Positions 33,398 through 40,789 of a stretch of 44,363 bases of DNA are shown here, in pieces. The stretch's first letter is position 1. Each line of letters starts with the position of its first letter. The notes beneath the pieces were generated by a model that saw nothing but the letters and a program-made list of their open reading frames with translations, searched no databases and had not been told where the DNA came from. This stretch comes from an uncultured Spirochaetales bacterium (GTDB lineage Bacteria > Spirochaetota > Spirochaetia > Sphaerochaetales > Sphaerochaetaceae). Location of the stretch: positions 1 to 44,363 of the forward strand of contig CASFLH010000046.1 of NCBI GenBank assembly GCA_949295505.1. Reading direction: 5' to 3'. The translations under genes and the position numbers were made by a program.

Positions 33398-35320
33398 CTA
33401 TTCCATTCTGCGCAGCCAAACGCGCATCTCTCCCTCTCCCCTGTTATTCCAGGTGCAATACGGAACGAGCTTCAGCTCCTTCTTCTCCTTTCCGTACTCA
33501 TGTGTGGAGTAAAGATCGTCACTATCCCAGATATCCTTCTCCGCTTCCGCAGAAAGACAGGTGAACCTCTCCGGGATGCCTTCTGCCGCTGCCTTTGAGA
33601 ATGCTGCATCGCTCCTGATGGACAGCGCAGCGAGTTCCGGTCCGTTATCCGCTTCCTCTGCGCAGTAGACGAAAGGACCATACTGCACAGCAGCTGAGCC
33701 GGCATCGGCGGCAACCCGTGGATTTGCGAAGACCAGGAAAGGCTCCATTGAGGACTGGACTTCAATCTCATCCTTGTCGTGGAGACCTGTGAATGAAAGA
33801 TATCCATCAGCTATCCGGGGCTCTATCTCATTCCCGTTCACGGTCGCTTTTATGAAATCGCACCATGAAGGGATCCTGACATGGAGCATGAAATCCCAGG
33901 ATGGGCTGCCGCAGACTGTCACCTTTATGTTTCCATTCGATGGATAATCTGTCTCCACGGAGAATGCAGCTTCATCACTGACCCTTACGCTGCCTGACAC
34001 ATAGAGCTGGATATAGAGATTCTTCCCGTCCGCAGCATAGGCATATGTGGTGATATCAGGGAGAGTCCTCGCGATGTTCGGAGGGCAGCACGCGACACCA
34101 AACCAGCGCTGACGCACTGTACGGACATGAGAGAATATCGGATTGCCTTTATCTATTGACGGGACTGTCATAAGCGGATTGACATAGAAGAACCGTTCTC
34201 CATCAAAGGAAATGCCGGAAAGAACCGTATTGTACAGCGCTCGCTCAATGACATCACCGAAGCGCGAGTCCGGGTGCGTTAGGAACATCTCCTCCGAGAA
34301 TCTCATCAAACCGATTGAGGCGCACGTCTCACAATAAGCTGAGTCATTCGGGAGATCATAGGCTGAAGAGAAGCTTTCTCCGATTGATGTGCTCCCGATT
34401 CCGCCAGTTACATACATTTTCTTTCCCGTCGTGTTCTCCCACAGCCTCTCCACTGCAGCCATCAGCTCTCTGTCACTGTTCTTTCCCGCAAGGCGCGCGG
34501 CCGCTGTATAGAAATACATTGCGCGCACAGCATGCCCGACAGCTTCCGTCTGATCATAAATCTGCTCATGAGACTGTGAATAAGTTCCCGCAAGGCGGCC
34601 TATCTCCGGGAATACTTCCCTGAATCCCGGCCGGCGGCTCTCCTCTTCGAAATAATTTGGTTTCGAGCCTCTTTTGAGTATGAAGTACCAGGCCTGGTCA
34701 AGATACTTGTCATTACCGGTGACTTCACTGAGCTTTATGAGGGCGAACTCGATTTCCTCATGTCCGGGATACCCTGGTATCTGCCCTTCCCCATCACCGA
34801 AAACCGAACAGATGAGGTCAGCAAGCCTGATGGCAATGTCGAGAAGCTTCCTTTTCCCAGTTGCATTGAAATAAGAAACAGCTGCTTCTATGAAATGACC
34901 TGCGCAGTACAGCTCATGGCAGTCACGTAGGTTCTTCCACCGCAGATCCTGATTTGAGATGATGAAATAGGTATCAAGGTATCCGTCACTCTGCTGGGCT
35001 TTACCGACAAGTTCTATTGCGCTGTCAGCAAGAGCCTCAAGCTCCTTATCCTCATGCATAGCAAGGTAATGCCCTACAGCATCAAGCCATTTCGCCAGAT
35101 CGGAATCCTGGAAGACAGCTCCATAGAACTCGCCCTTTTCAAGCCCTGCGGCTATCCTGAAGTTCCTGATACACCCACTCGGCTCTGCATCCGGCACCTC
35201 ATCATTCAGGAGTTTCCACTGATACGGCAGGACTTTCTTGCCGATCAGATCAATGTAATGGTTCCAGAAACTGCTTGTCACACGGCAGTCATGCTGCGAA
35301 ACAGGGTTAAGAGTAGACAT
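33398..35320 (-). CDS. GH127 beta-L-arabinofuranosidase-like glycoside hydrolase
   Basis: GH127 family, 640 residues, the HypBA1-type enzyme that releases L-arabinofuranose from arabino-oligosaccharides. All zinc-thiolate catalytic residues are visible: the acid/base Glu315 in GSTSIGESF, Glu331 and Cys333 in YCETCASIG, and Cys411-Cys412 in VACCPPNIAR. The nucleophile in HypBA1 is the first of that Cys pair. The (alpha/alpha)6 barrel is followed by two beta-sandwich domains. No signal peptide, so cytoplasmic. The ATG at 35320 has AAGGAG upstream, and a LacI-type operator lies directly in front. The 19-codon longer frame would read through the operator. Confidence 0.93.
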   Translation of the reverse strand: MSTLNPVSQHDCRVTSSFWNHYIDLIGKKVLPYQWKLLNDEVPDAEPSGCIRNFRIAAGLEKGEFYGAVFQDSDLAKWLDAVGHYLAMHEDKELEALADSAIELVGKAQQSDGYLDTYFIISNQDLRWKNLRDCHELYCAGHFIEAAVSYFNATGKRKLLDIAIRLADLICSVFGDGEGQIPGYPGHEEIEFALIKLSEVTGNDKYLDQAWYFILKRGSKPNYFEEESRRPGFREVFPEIGRLAGTYSQSHEQIYDQTEAVGHAVRAMYFYTAAARLAGKNSDRELMAAVERLWENTTGKKMYVTGGIGSTSIGESFSSAYDLPNDSAYCETCASIGLMRFSEEMFLTHPDSRFGDVIERALYNTVLSGISFDGERFFYVNPLMTVPSIDKGNPIFSHVRTVRQRWFGVACCPPNIARTLPDITTYAYAADGKNLYIQLYVSGSVRVSDEAAFSVETDYPSNGNIKVTVCGSPSWDFMLHVRIPSWCDFIKATVNGNEIEPRIADGYLSFTGLHDKDEIEVQSSMEPFLVFANPRVAADAGSAAVQYGPFVYCAEEADNGPELAALSIRSDAAFSKAAAEGIPERFTCLSAEAEKDIWDSDDLYSTHEYGKEKKELKLVPYCTWNNRGEGEMRVWLRRME

Positions 35321-35331
35321 TGATTTCTCCT

Positions 35332-35349
35332 TGATTAAACGTTTAAGCA
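35332..35349. promoter_or_regulatory. LacI-type operator upstream of GH127
   Basis: TGATTAAACGTTTAAGCA, an 18-bp near-perfect palindrome with one half-site mismatch. It matches the site in front of lacI (36407-36424) in the shared consensus TGCTTAAACGTTTAAGCA. The central CG with A/T flanks is the classic LacI/GalR layout. Confidence 0.8.
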
Positions 35350-35367
35350 TCGTCACGGAAATATTCA

Positions 35368-36396
35368 TCACAGGCACCTCACTGAATTTCTTTTAACAGG
35401 AGAGCAGCTGAGACGTATATTTTTCTCTTTGATATCGCCCTTCTGGCAGAGATCCAGAAGCATCGATACTGATTTCTGTCCTATTTCCTTCAACGGCAGA
35501 GCAACCGTTGTAAGGCGCGGGGAAATATAAGACGCAATTGCCCTGTCGTCAAATCCTATTACGGAGATATCTTCAGGAAGCTTCTTTCCCCTTTCCTTCA
35601 GTCCCTCTATCGCTCCGGCAGCCATCAGGTCATTCATGGCGATAAGCGCGGTGAACGAAGGATTTGTCTCGAGCATGCTGATGGCGATGCGCTTACCGTC
35701 ATCGAACTCCCAGTTCCCGTATTCCGTGTGGACGGACACATCCGGATGCGATGCGATGAAAGAAGACACGGCTGTCATTCTCCTGATTGATGGATTGGAG
35801 TTCTCCGGACCGGCTATTATCGCGATATCGCGATGGCCTTTCGAATAGAGATAATCCATCACCCACGCTGACGCCTCTTCATTGTCATAGCTCACGGAAT
35901 AGCTGTCCGCGTCCGATGAATAGCAGTATGCATAGACAAGAGGTTTCTCTATCGGCTCTATGATGCCTGAGACATCACGGTCATTCATCGCAAGATAGAT
36001 AATCCCGTTCACATGGAAATCAAGAAGGTAGCCTATACTTTCATTAACCTTATTCCTGAAGGAAACAAGATTCTCGTATCTGTTGTAAAGCTTGTCCATG
36101 AAATGAAGATCATAGAGAAGGACATTCAGATCATGCTTCTCCGCATACTCCGTGATTCCGCAAATGATGGCAGGGATGAAATCCGAGCTGATATCTTCCG
36201 CTATGAGCCCGATTGTGTTCGCTGAATTCGTCTTGAGCCCGATGGCCATTTTGTTGGGCTTGAAGCCTGTCTCCTCGATAATCGCATTCACGCGGCGTCT
36301 GGTGTCCTCAGAGACCCTACCTACCCCGTTTATCACATAGGATACGGTGGCTATCGAAACACCTGCGAGTTTTGCGATTTCCCGGATCGTTACCAT
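35368..36396 (-). CDS. LacI/GalR-family transcriptional regulator
   Basis: Sugar-responsive repressor, 342 residues. The N-terminal helix-turn-helix and hinge read TIREIAKLAGVSIATVSYVINGVGRVSEDTRRRV, followed by a periplasmic-binding-protein-like effector domain (NTIGLIAEDISSDFIPAIICG onward, ISVIGFDDRAIASYISPRLTTV). AGGAG precedes the ATG. It heads the glycan operon on the minus strand. An operator overlaps its own transcription start, so autoregulation is expected, and a second one precedes GH127. The likely inducer is an arabinose-containing sugar (inference). Confidence 0.95.
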   Translation of the reverse strand: MVTIREIAKLAGVSIATVSYVINGVGRVSEDTRRRVNAIIEETGFKPNKMAIGLKTNSANTIGLIAEDISSDFIPAIICGITEYAEKHDLNVLLYDLHFMDKLYNRYENLVSFRNKVNESIGYLLDFHVNGIIYLAMNDRDVSGIIEPIEKPLVYAYCYSSDADSYSVSYDNEEASAWVMDYLYSKGHRDIAIIAGPENSNPSIRRMTAVSSFIASHPDVSVHTEYGNWEFDDGKRIAISMLETNPSFTALIAMNDLMAAGAIEGLKERGKKLPEDISVIGFDDRAIASYISPRLTTVALPLKEIGQKSVSMLLDLCQKGDIKEKNIRLSCSPVKRNSVRCL

Positions 36397-36406
36397 CAGA
36401 TACTCC

Positions 36407-36424
36407 TGCTTATACGTTTAAGCA
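36407..36424. promoter_or_regulatory. LacI-type operator upstream of lacI
   Basis: TGCTTATACGTTTAAGCA, one half-site mismatch to the palindrome TGCTTAAACGTTTAAGCA. It sits immediately downstream of the -10 at 36430-36435, across the predicted start site, a position that blocks RNA polymerase. Confidence 0.85.
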
Positions 36425-36429
36425 ATTTC

Positions 36430-36458
36430 AGGTTAAAGCACATATTCATACTTGTCAA
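36430..36458 (-). promoter_or_regulatory. promoter of the lacI-GH127-transporter operon
   Basis: Minus strand: perfect TTGACA (36453-36458), 17-base spacer, TAACCT (36430-36435). The same TTGACA/TAACCT pair recurs, with a 19-base spacer containing the G tract, before the Ig-like lipoprotein gene. Confidence 0.6.
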
Positions 36459-36482
36459 ACAAAAGATTCAAAAAATATTTAT

Positions 36483-36561
36483 CCCTAGATTTGTGCTTCT
36501 TTTATGATAATATATCCCTAGAAAAGTGTAGTAAAATCATAAATGATGCCCTAGATTTGTG
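36483..36561 (+). repeat. three direct repeats with 33-bp period upstream of a lipoprotein gene
   Basis: CCCTAGATTTGTG at 36483-36495 and 36549-36561, and CCCTAGAAAAGTG at 36516-36528, spaced exactly 33 bases. The spacers are A/T-rich. The array lies just upstream of the small lipoprotein gene. Three-turn spacing places the motifs on one face of the helix, as for regulator binding; a decayed 33-bp tandem duplication is the alternative. Confidence 0.8.
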
Positions 36562-36578
36562 TCTTTTATTGAAAATAC

Positions 36579-36585
36579 GGGGGGG
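36579..36585 (+). repeat. G7 tract at the ribosome-binding position
   Basis: Seven G, four bases before the GTG start of the lipoprotein at 36590. No other Shine-Dalgarno exists. A G run can pair with the CCUCC of 16S rRNA with one G-U pair, so it may act as the ribosome binding site itself. Confidence 0.6.
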
Positions 36586-36589
36586 TCAC

Positions 36590-36985
36590 GTGAGAAAATT
36601 GCTTAAGTCTATACTCATTATTGCAGTTATATTATTGGCGATTCCGTCTTGCAATATAAAAATGCCATATCAGAATTCTGGAATAGTCGGAAACGTCGTA
36701 GAAAAAGACTATGAAGTTCTGGGACCGGTATCAATTTCTGGCAAACATCATAATGTCCTTGGAATAATCGGATGGGGAGGAATCGGATATAACGATCTCC
36801 TCGATAAAGCAAAAGAACTATATCCCGAAGCTGACGCAGTAATTAATATAATAGAGGATGTCAGCTCATTTAGTGTTGCTATATTCTATAACAACTTTGG
36901 AGTTGATATGTCTGGCCTCGCAATAAGGTATATTGATAATACAGAGGATTATTCAGTTAACTTCACTGTTAATACCTCCGAATAG
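36590..36985 (+). CDS. small lipoprotein, TRL-like, GTG start
   Basis: 131 residues. The signal peptide begins RKLLKSILIIAVILLAIPSC, ending in a spirochaete-style lipobox with the lipidated Cys at about residue 21. The mature part contains YEVLGPVSISG, WGGIGYNDLLDKAKELYPEADAVINI and a beta-rich end. The pattern of a repeated-strand domain with ADAVINI resembles TRL-like/YdgA-type small lipoproteins, at low confidence. GTG at 36590 is the only start that gives a clean signal peptide. GC content is clearly lower than in the metabolic genes. A G7 tract and 33-bp repeats precede it. Confidence 0.72.
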   Translation: MRKLLKSILIIAVILLAIPSCNIKMPYQNSGIVGNVVEKDYEVLGPVSISGKHHNVLGIIGWGGIGYNDLLDKAKELYPEADAVINIIEDVSSFSVAIFYNNFGVDMSGLAIRYIDNTEDYSVNFTVNTSE

Positions 36986-37036
36986 ATGTAATTAATTGGC
37001 TCTTCACGTTTTCTTAGGGGATTGAAATATCTTGAA

Positions 37037-37075
37037 GGGAAAGTCTCCTAGACCTGAGACTTCCCTCCCCTTTTC
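37037..37075. terminator. terminator between the small lipoprotein and UPF0210 genes
   Basis: GGGAAAGTCTC (37037-37047, one bulged A) pairs with GAGACTTCCC (37056-37065), followed by CTCCCCTTTTC. It serves the plus-strand gene and possibly the converging UPF0210 gene (AAAAGGGG on the other flank). Confidence 0.7.
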
Positions 37076-38438
37076 AGTTCTTGAAGCTATGCACAGGAGC
37101 CGGAATCCTGCCTCCGCGTGCTATGAAATCCTCGCATGAGAAGCTGTTGACCTTCATGATTGGAGCATAACCGAGAAGACCTCCGAATGTGGCAGTGTCC
37201 CCGACGCCCTTGCCGATTACAGGAATCAGACGCACAGCTGTCGTCTTCTGGTTTACCATGCCGATAGCCATCTCATCTGCGATGATTCCTGATATCGTGG
37301 AGGCTTTCGTGTCTCCAGGGATGGCAATCATATCAAGTCCCACGGAGCAGATGCAGGTCATTGCCTCAAGCTTCTCAATTGTAAGCGCACCTGCATTCAC
37401 CGCGTTGATCATACCCTGATCCTCGCTGACAGGAATAAATGATCCGCTCAGTCCTCCTACATAACTTGATGCCATCAGACCACCCTTCTTAACCTGGTCA
37501 TTGAGAAGCGCAAGAGCCGCTGTCGTTCCAGGGGCACCTGTTCTTTCGAGCCCCATCAGCTCAAGGATATCCGAGATGCTGTCCCCGATAGCTGGAGTCG
37601 GCGCAAGTGAGAGGTCCACGATTCCAAAAGGAATGCCGAGACGCTTTGAGGCTTCCTTGGCGACAAGCTGTCCAAGCCTCGTGATCTTGAATGCCGTGCG
37701 CTTCACAGTCTCTGCGAGAACCTCGAAATCCCTGCCCTTCACACCCTCAAGCGCATGCTTGATGACGCCAGGACCGCTGACACCGACATTGATGACAGCA
37801 TCTGTCTCTGTCACACCATGGAAAGCGCCAGCCATGAAAGGGTTGTCATCGGGCGCGTTGCAGAACACAACAAGCTTAGCGCATCCGATTGAGTCCCTGT
37901 CAGCTGTCTTCTCAGCCGTTGCCCTTATGATTCTTCCCATCAGAGCCACAGCATCCATGTTGATACCTGTCTTCGTTGATCCAAGAGCAACGGAGGAGCA
38001 GATACGCTCTGTCACGGAAAGCGCTTCAGGGATGGACTCTATGAGCATCTTCTCCGCAGCTGTCAGACCCTTTGCACAGAGCGCGGAATATCCACCAAGG
38101 AAATTGACTCCGACTTTTTCCGCAGCTTTATCAAGAGTCCTGGCAATCGTGACGAAATCATCAGGGGTACGGCAGGCAGAAGCACCGATGATTCCGATCG
38201 GTGTCACGGAGATTCGCTTGTTCACAACGGGAATAGCGAACTCACGCTCGATCTCATTGCCTGTCTTCACCAGATCCTCGGCGACAACCGTTATCTTCCT
38301 GTAGATATTCCTGCAAAGCGCATCCAGATCAGAGGAGATGCAGTCCAGAAGAGAGATACCGAGTGTGATTGTCCTCACATCAAGGTTCTCTTTCTCTATC
38401 ATCGTGTTTGTTTCGATTACTTCACTGATATTGATCAT
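37074..38438 (-). CDS. UPF0210 family protein (DUF711)
   Basis: Conserved UPF0210 protein, 454 residues, cytoplasmic, of unproven enzymatic role; family members adopt a PFL-like glycyl-enzyme-related fold. Conserved blocks include [11 protein letters not shown] near the N-terminus, [53 protein letters not shown] and [12 protein letters not shown]. It is nearly always paired with an ACT protein of the UPF0237 type, which is the case here. The ATG at 38438 follows the ACT stop by one base; the 27-codon longer frame overlaps the ACT gene and is rejected. Confidence 0.93.
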   Translation of the reverse strand: MINISEVIETNTMIEKENLDVRTITLGISLLDCISSDLDALCRNIYRKITVVAEDLVKTGNEIEREFAIPVVNKRISVTPIGIIGASACRTPDDFVTIARTLDKAAEKVGVNFLGGYSALCAKGLTAAEKMLIESIPEALSVTERICSSVALGSTKTGINMDAVALMGRIIRATAEKTADRDSIGCAKLVVFCNAPDDNPFMAGAFHGVTETDAVINVGVSGPGVIKHALEGVKGRDFEVLAETVKRTAFKITRLGQLVAKEASKRLGIPFGIVDLSLAPTPAIGDSISDILELMGLERTGAPGTTAALALLNDQVKKGGLMASSYVGGLSGSFIPVSEDQGMINAVNAGALTIEKLEAMTCICSVGLDMIAIPGDTKASTISGIIADEMAIGMVNQKTTAVRLIPVIGKGVGDTATFGGLLGYAPIMKVNSFSCEDFIARGGRIPAPVHSFKN

Positions 38439-38439
38439 T

Positions 38440-38712
38440 TCAGATCCTCTGCATGCTGTCGAATATCTCTTCTCTCTGCAGCTTGATGATGCAGCCAATC
38501 CTCTTTCCAAGAGCCTCAAGCTCTTCTGAAAGCGTCAGGAACTCCTTGTTCGCACTATTGGCATCACAGATCATCATCATATTGAAAAAGCCATCAACGA
38601 TTGTCTGGCTGATATCAAGGATATTCACATTGCTCTCTGCCAGATATGCACAAACCTTGGCAATGATACCCACCTGATCCTTGCCGACAACAGTAATAAT
38701 CGATTTTCTCAT
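38440..38712 (-). CDS. ACT domain protein (UPF0237 family)
   Basis: 90 residues, essentially two ACT-like halves as in the amino acid-sensing GcvR-type regulators. It begins [25 protein letters not shown] and has [24 protein letters not shown] precedes the ATG at 38712. It is translationally coupled to the UPF0210 gene and probably regulates or senses for it. Which ligand binds is unknown. Confidence 0.92.
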   Translation of the reverse strand: MRKSIITVVGKDQVGIIAKVCAYLAESNVNILDISQTIVDGFFNMMMICDANSANKEFLTLSEELEALGKRIGCIIKLQREEIFDSMQRI

Positions 38713-38794
38713 AACGACTCCAACTCCGTATGATTCTACAGAAGAGAAAAGAAAAGATACAGCAGTCATATATATGCAACATTCTTTTTCTGTA

Positions 38795-38824
38795 TTGGAA
38801 GATTCTCAATTGACATCGTATAAC
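38795..38824 (+). promoter_or_regulatory. candidate promoter of the G11-tract lipoprotein
   Basis: TTGGAA (38795-38800), 18-base spacer, TATAAC (38819-38824). The start near 38831 would leave the AAGGAG at 38845-38850 intact before the ATG at 38857. A TTGACA at 38810-38815 also exists but has no well-spaced -10. Confidence 0.4.
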
Positions 38825-38856
38825 TTCTTTTCCAAGATAATCGCAAGGAGATACAA

Positions 38857-40457
38857 ATGAAAAAGATACTTAATTTCATTTCTTCAATTCCCCGGTCGGG
38901 GGGGGGGGTATAATACCTCTTTTGTTTCTCGTATCGATTCTTTCTATCTTTTCTGCTTGCAACAATCCTTATGATTATCCTTTATTTCCACCGGTAAATC
39001 ATGACAAAAACTGGACAGTAGTAATTATAAATACGCCTCTGGAATCTGGGAAATCTGAAGCATATACACTTAATCGTGCCTCTTCTTTCACATTGCCAAA
39101 TCAGATAGATTCAGATGAATACAAATTTGACAGATACATGACTGAAGATGGCGATTATTTGTTGCCCGGTGATATGATTGAGTACGAAGGCAATGATAAT
39201 GTTGTCATTTATGCAGAATGGCTTGATCTTATTTCATTCAGTTCAACAGAGAATCTCTCTGACATCATTGCTGAGGGAAAGAATGTTGCCATTGACTTCC
39301 CTGCCGGAGAATTCGGCAGCGGTGATACGATATCAGTTCTTCCGGGTCAGAGAATTTATCTGAATGGAGCAGATGGTTCCACTACCCTGAAAAGCTTCTT
39401 CACCCTCGCAGAAGAATCATCTCTCCGAATCGAGAATCTCAGCATGGAACCTGGAACAGAAGGGAATATAATTTCTTCCAGCACAGGTAATGTTGATATT
39501 GAGATTGATAATTCAAAGATGATTCCCACAGGAGATTCTTCTGGAATCATGATTGATATTCCCGACCCTGATACAACATCAGGAAACGCGAACATCTCAA
39601 TATCCGATACGGAAATCGTTCTTAGCCCTGCCACCAATTCGTATGGAGCTGCGAATTCATACGGGATGGCCCGCGGAATAAGCATTGGCCCTAAAGATTA
39701 CCGAGAATCCGGATCTCATGGCTATCTGGAATCTCTGAATCTTGATATAGACAATCTCACGATTTCAACAACAACTGAGCACTCTGCCATAGGTGTTTTT
39801 GTTTCCCGTGCCAACCAGTTTGATATAAACATCAAAGACTCCAGAATAGAGACAGGTAATATTCATTACCCAGTATTCATCAACCACTCTGGAAACAATG
39901 ATTCTGAGAGTTATATTGAAATCACAGATTCACACCTCGAAGGCTATGGAACGTTTTATATCGCAGGGGGGTCAAAAAAGGTACAGGCTGTTATCAACGA
40001 TTCAACACTGAAAGCAATCAATACCAATTTTGATAATGGATACAATGATTTTTCCGTGATTTCAATGCATGACAGTGAGAACAGTACAATCGAAGTAGAT
40101 AACAGCGATTTCATTTTCGGCAAAGCATCTTCAGATTCAGCTCACATGAAGGTTTTCTGCTTCCAGTATAACAAAGGGTGTTCAACGTTGAACGGTGGAA
40201 GCCAGTTTATCTTCAGGAATTGCGACTTGGATGATCAGGGAACATGGGAAGATGGAAAAGATTTCGGAGCCATCGATATTCTTGTGAATCCATCAGGAAA
40301 CAAAAACTCATATTCACTCGACGCTTATTCTTTAAATAGTCTTCTGGCAAATCTGCCAGGTAGCCATATTGGCACATGCATCGATGATAATTATTCCGTT
40401 GATGATAAAATCACTATCGACTGGAATGTCTACTATCTGACAACTGAAACTGAATAA
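38857..40457 (+). CDS. phase-variable surface lipoprotein with InlB-type repeat and beta-helix; frame broken by G11 tract
   Basis: Starts at ATG 38857 with AAGGAG upstream. As written, frame from this ATG ends at TAA 38911, just after an 11-G run (38898-38908). With 12 or 9 Gs the frame joins the long downstream frame (533 codons with 12) and makes a complete lipoprotein leader: MKKILNFISSIPRSGGGG, then a hydrophobic core IIPLLFLVSILSIFSA and the lipid-anchor Cys of SAC|NNP. Without the tract the downstream frame has only a TTG and half a leader. Mature protein: a Listeria-Bacteroides (InlB B-type) repeat (YKFDRYMTEDGDYLLPGDMI, ending IYAEW), then Asn/Asp/Ser/Ile-rich repeats of a right-handed beta-helix. 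Likely surface adhesin. Low GC. Confidence 0.85.
38898..38908 (+). repeat. poly-G(11) tract in signal-peptide codons
   Basis: Eleven consecutive G, within codons for the n-region of the lipoprotein leader. Only lengths divisible by three (9, 12) link ATG 38857 to the mature frame. 10 Gs reaches a stop at TGA after about 18 further codons and 11 Gs at TAA at once. Confidence 0.9.
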
Positions 40458-40463
40458 AGTACA

Positions 40464-40489
40464 GGGCTCGCCTTTAATCGGGCGAGCCC
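40464..40489. terminator. stem-loop terminator between convergent lipoprotein and HTH genes
   Basis: GGGCTCGCC (40464-40472) pairs with GGCGAGCCC (40481-40489), loop TTTAATCG. The same kind of stem (GGGCTCACC/GGTGAGCCC) ends the second HTH cassette at 43745. Poor T-tracts on both sides. Confidence 0.65.
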
Positions 40490-40546
40490 ATATTGAAGAA
40501 GCTGAACACTCTTCATCTATTCATTTCGCTTAACGAAGAACTTCTA

Positions 40547-40738
40547 TCAGCCCCGATCTGCCCAGGTGTTGTCACCAGAAGCGAATCTACGCTTATACTC
40601 ACGAACTGTATACACATTCAGCTCCGTAAGCTGAGCAGTCTTCTTGTATCCGTATCCCTGCTCAAAGAGCTTTAGGCATTCCTGCCGTTTCTCGTTTGGA
40701 ATCCTTTGCCTTTGGAGGGATGTGGCTCTTTTGTCCAT
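40547..40738 (-). CDS. small helix-turn-helix protein, cassette copy 1
   Basis: 63 residues, one homeodomain-like/transposase-type helix-turn-helix: KRQECLKLFEQGYGYKKTAQ followed by LTELNVYTVREYKRRFASG. It resembles the N-terminal HTH of IS-element OrfA and resolvase-like proteins but stands alone, with no catalytic domain. GGAGG is five bases before the ATG at 40738. It lies about 50 bases downstream of the Ig-like lipoprotein gene in the same direction, behind a hairpin. The copy at 43815 matches 51 of 52 core residues although about a dozen third-position bases differ, so the protein is under selection. Confidence 0.8.
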   Translation of the reverse strand: MDKRATSLQRQRIPNEKRQECLKLFEQGYGYKKTAQLTELNVYTVREYKRRFASGDNTWADRG

Positions 40739-40753
40739 ATCAGCCTCCAATCC

Positions 40754-40779
40754 CTGCCCTATCAGAATTGACAGGGCAG
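40754..40779 (-). other. intercistronic hairpin between the Ig-like lipoprotein and HTH genes
   Basis: CTGCCCTATCA (40754-40764) pairs with TGACAGGGCAG (40769-40779), 11 bp with one non-Watson-Crick pair and loop GAAT. No T-tract; it may attenuate or process read-through from the lipoprotein gene into the HTH gene. The second cassette has a hairpin at the same place. Confidence 0.7.
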
Positions 40780-40789
40780 AAGATAAACA

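Noticed and set aside
36452-36589. TTG-started upstream extension of the small lipoprotein
   Set aside because: It would place 46 residues before the signal peptide and overlap the lacI promoter; the GTG at 36590 gives a normal lipoprotein leader.
38909-38914. TATAAT directly after the G11 tract read as a -10 with the G run as promoter spacer
   Set aside because: It has no good -35 at normal distance, and ATG 38857 with its Shine-Dalgarno plus a full lipoprotein leader across the tract explains the sequence better. A secondary promoter cannot be excluded.
38922-38924. TTG 38922 as the real start of the InlB/beta-helix lipoprotein
   Set aside because: No ribosome site; the leader would lack its positively charged region. 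The upstream ATG with AAGGAG completes it once the G tract has 9 or 12 bases.
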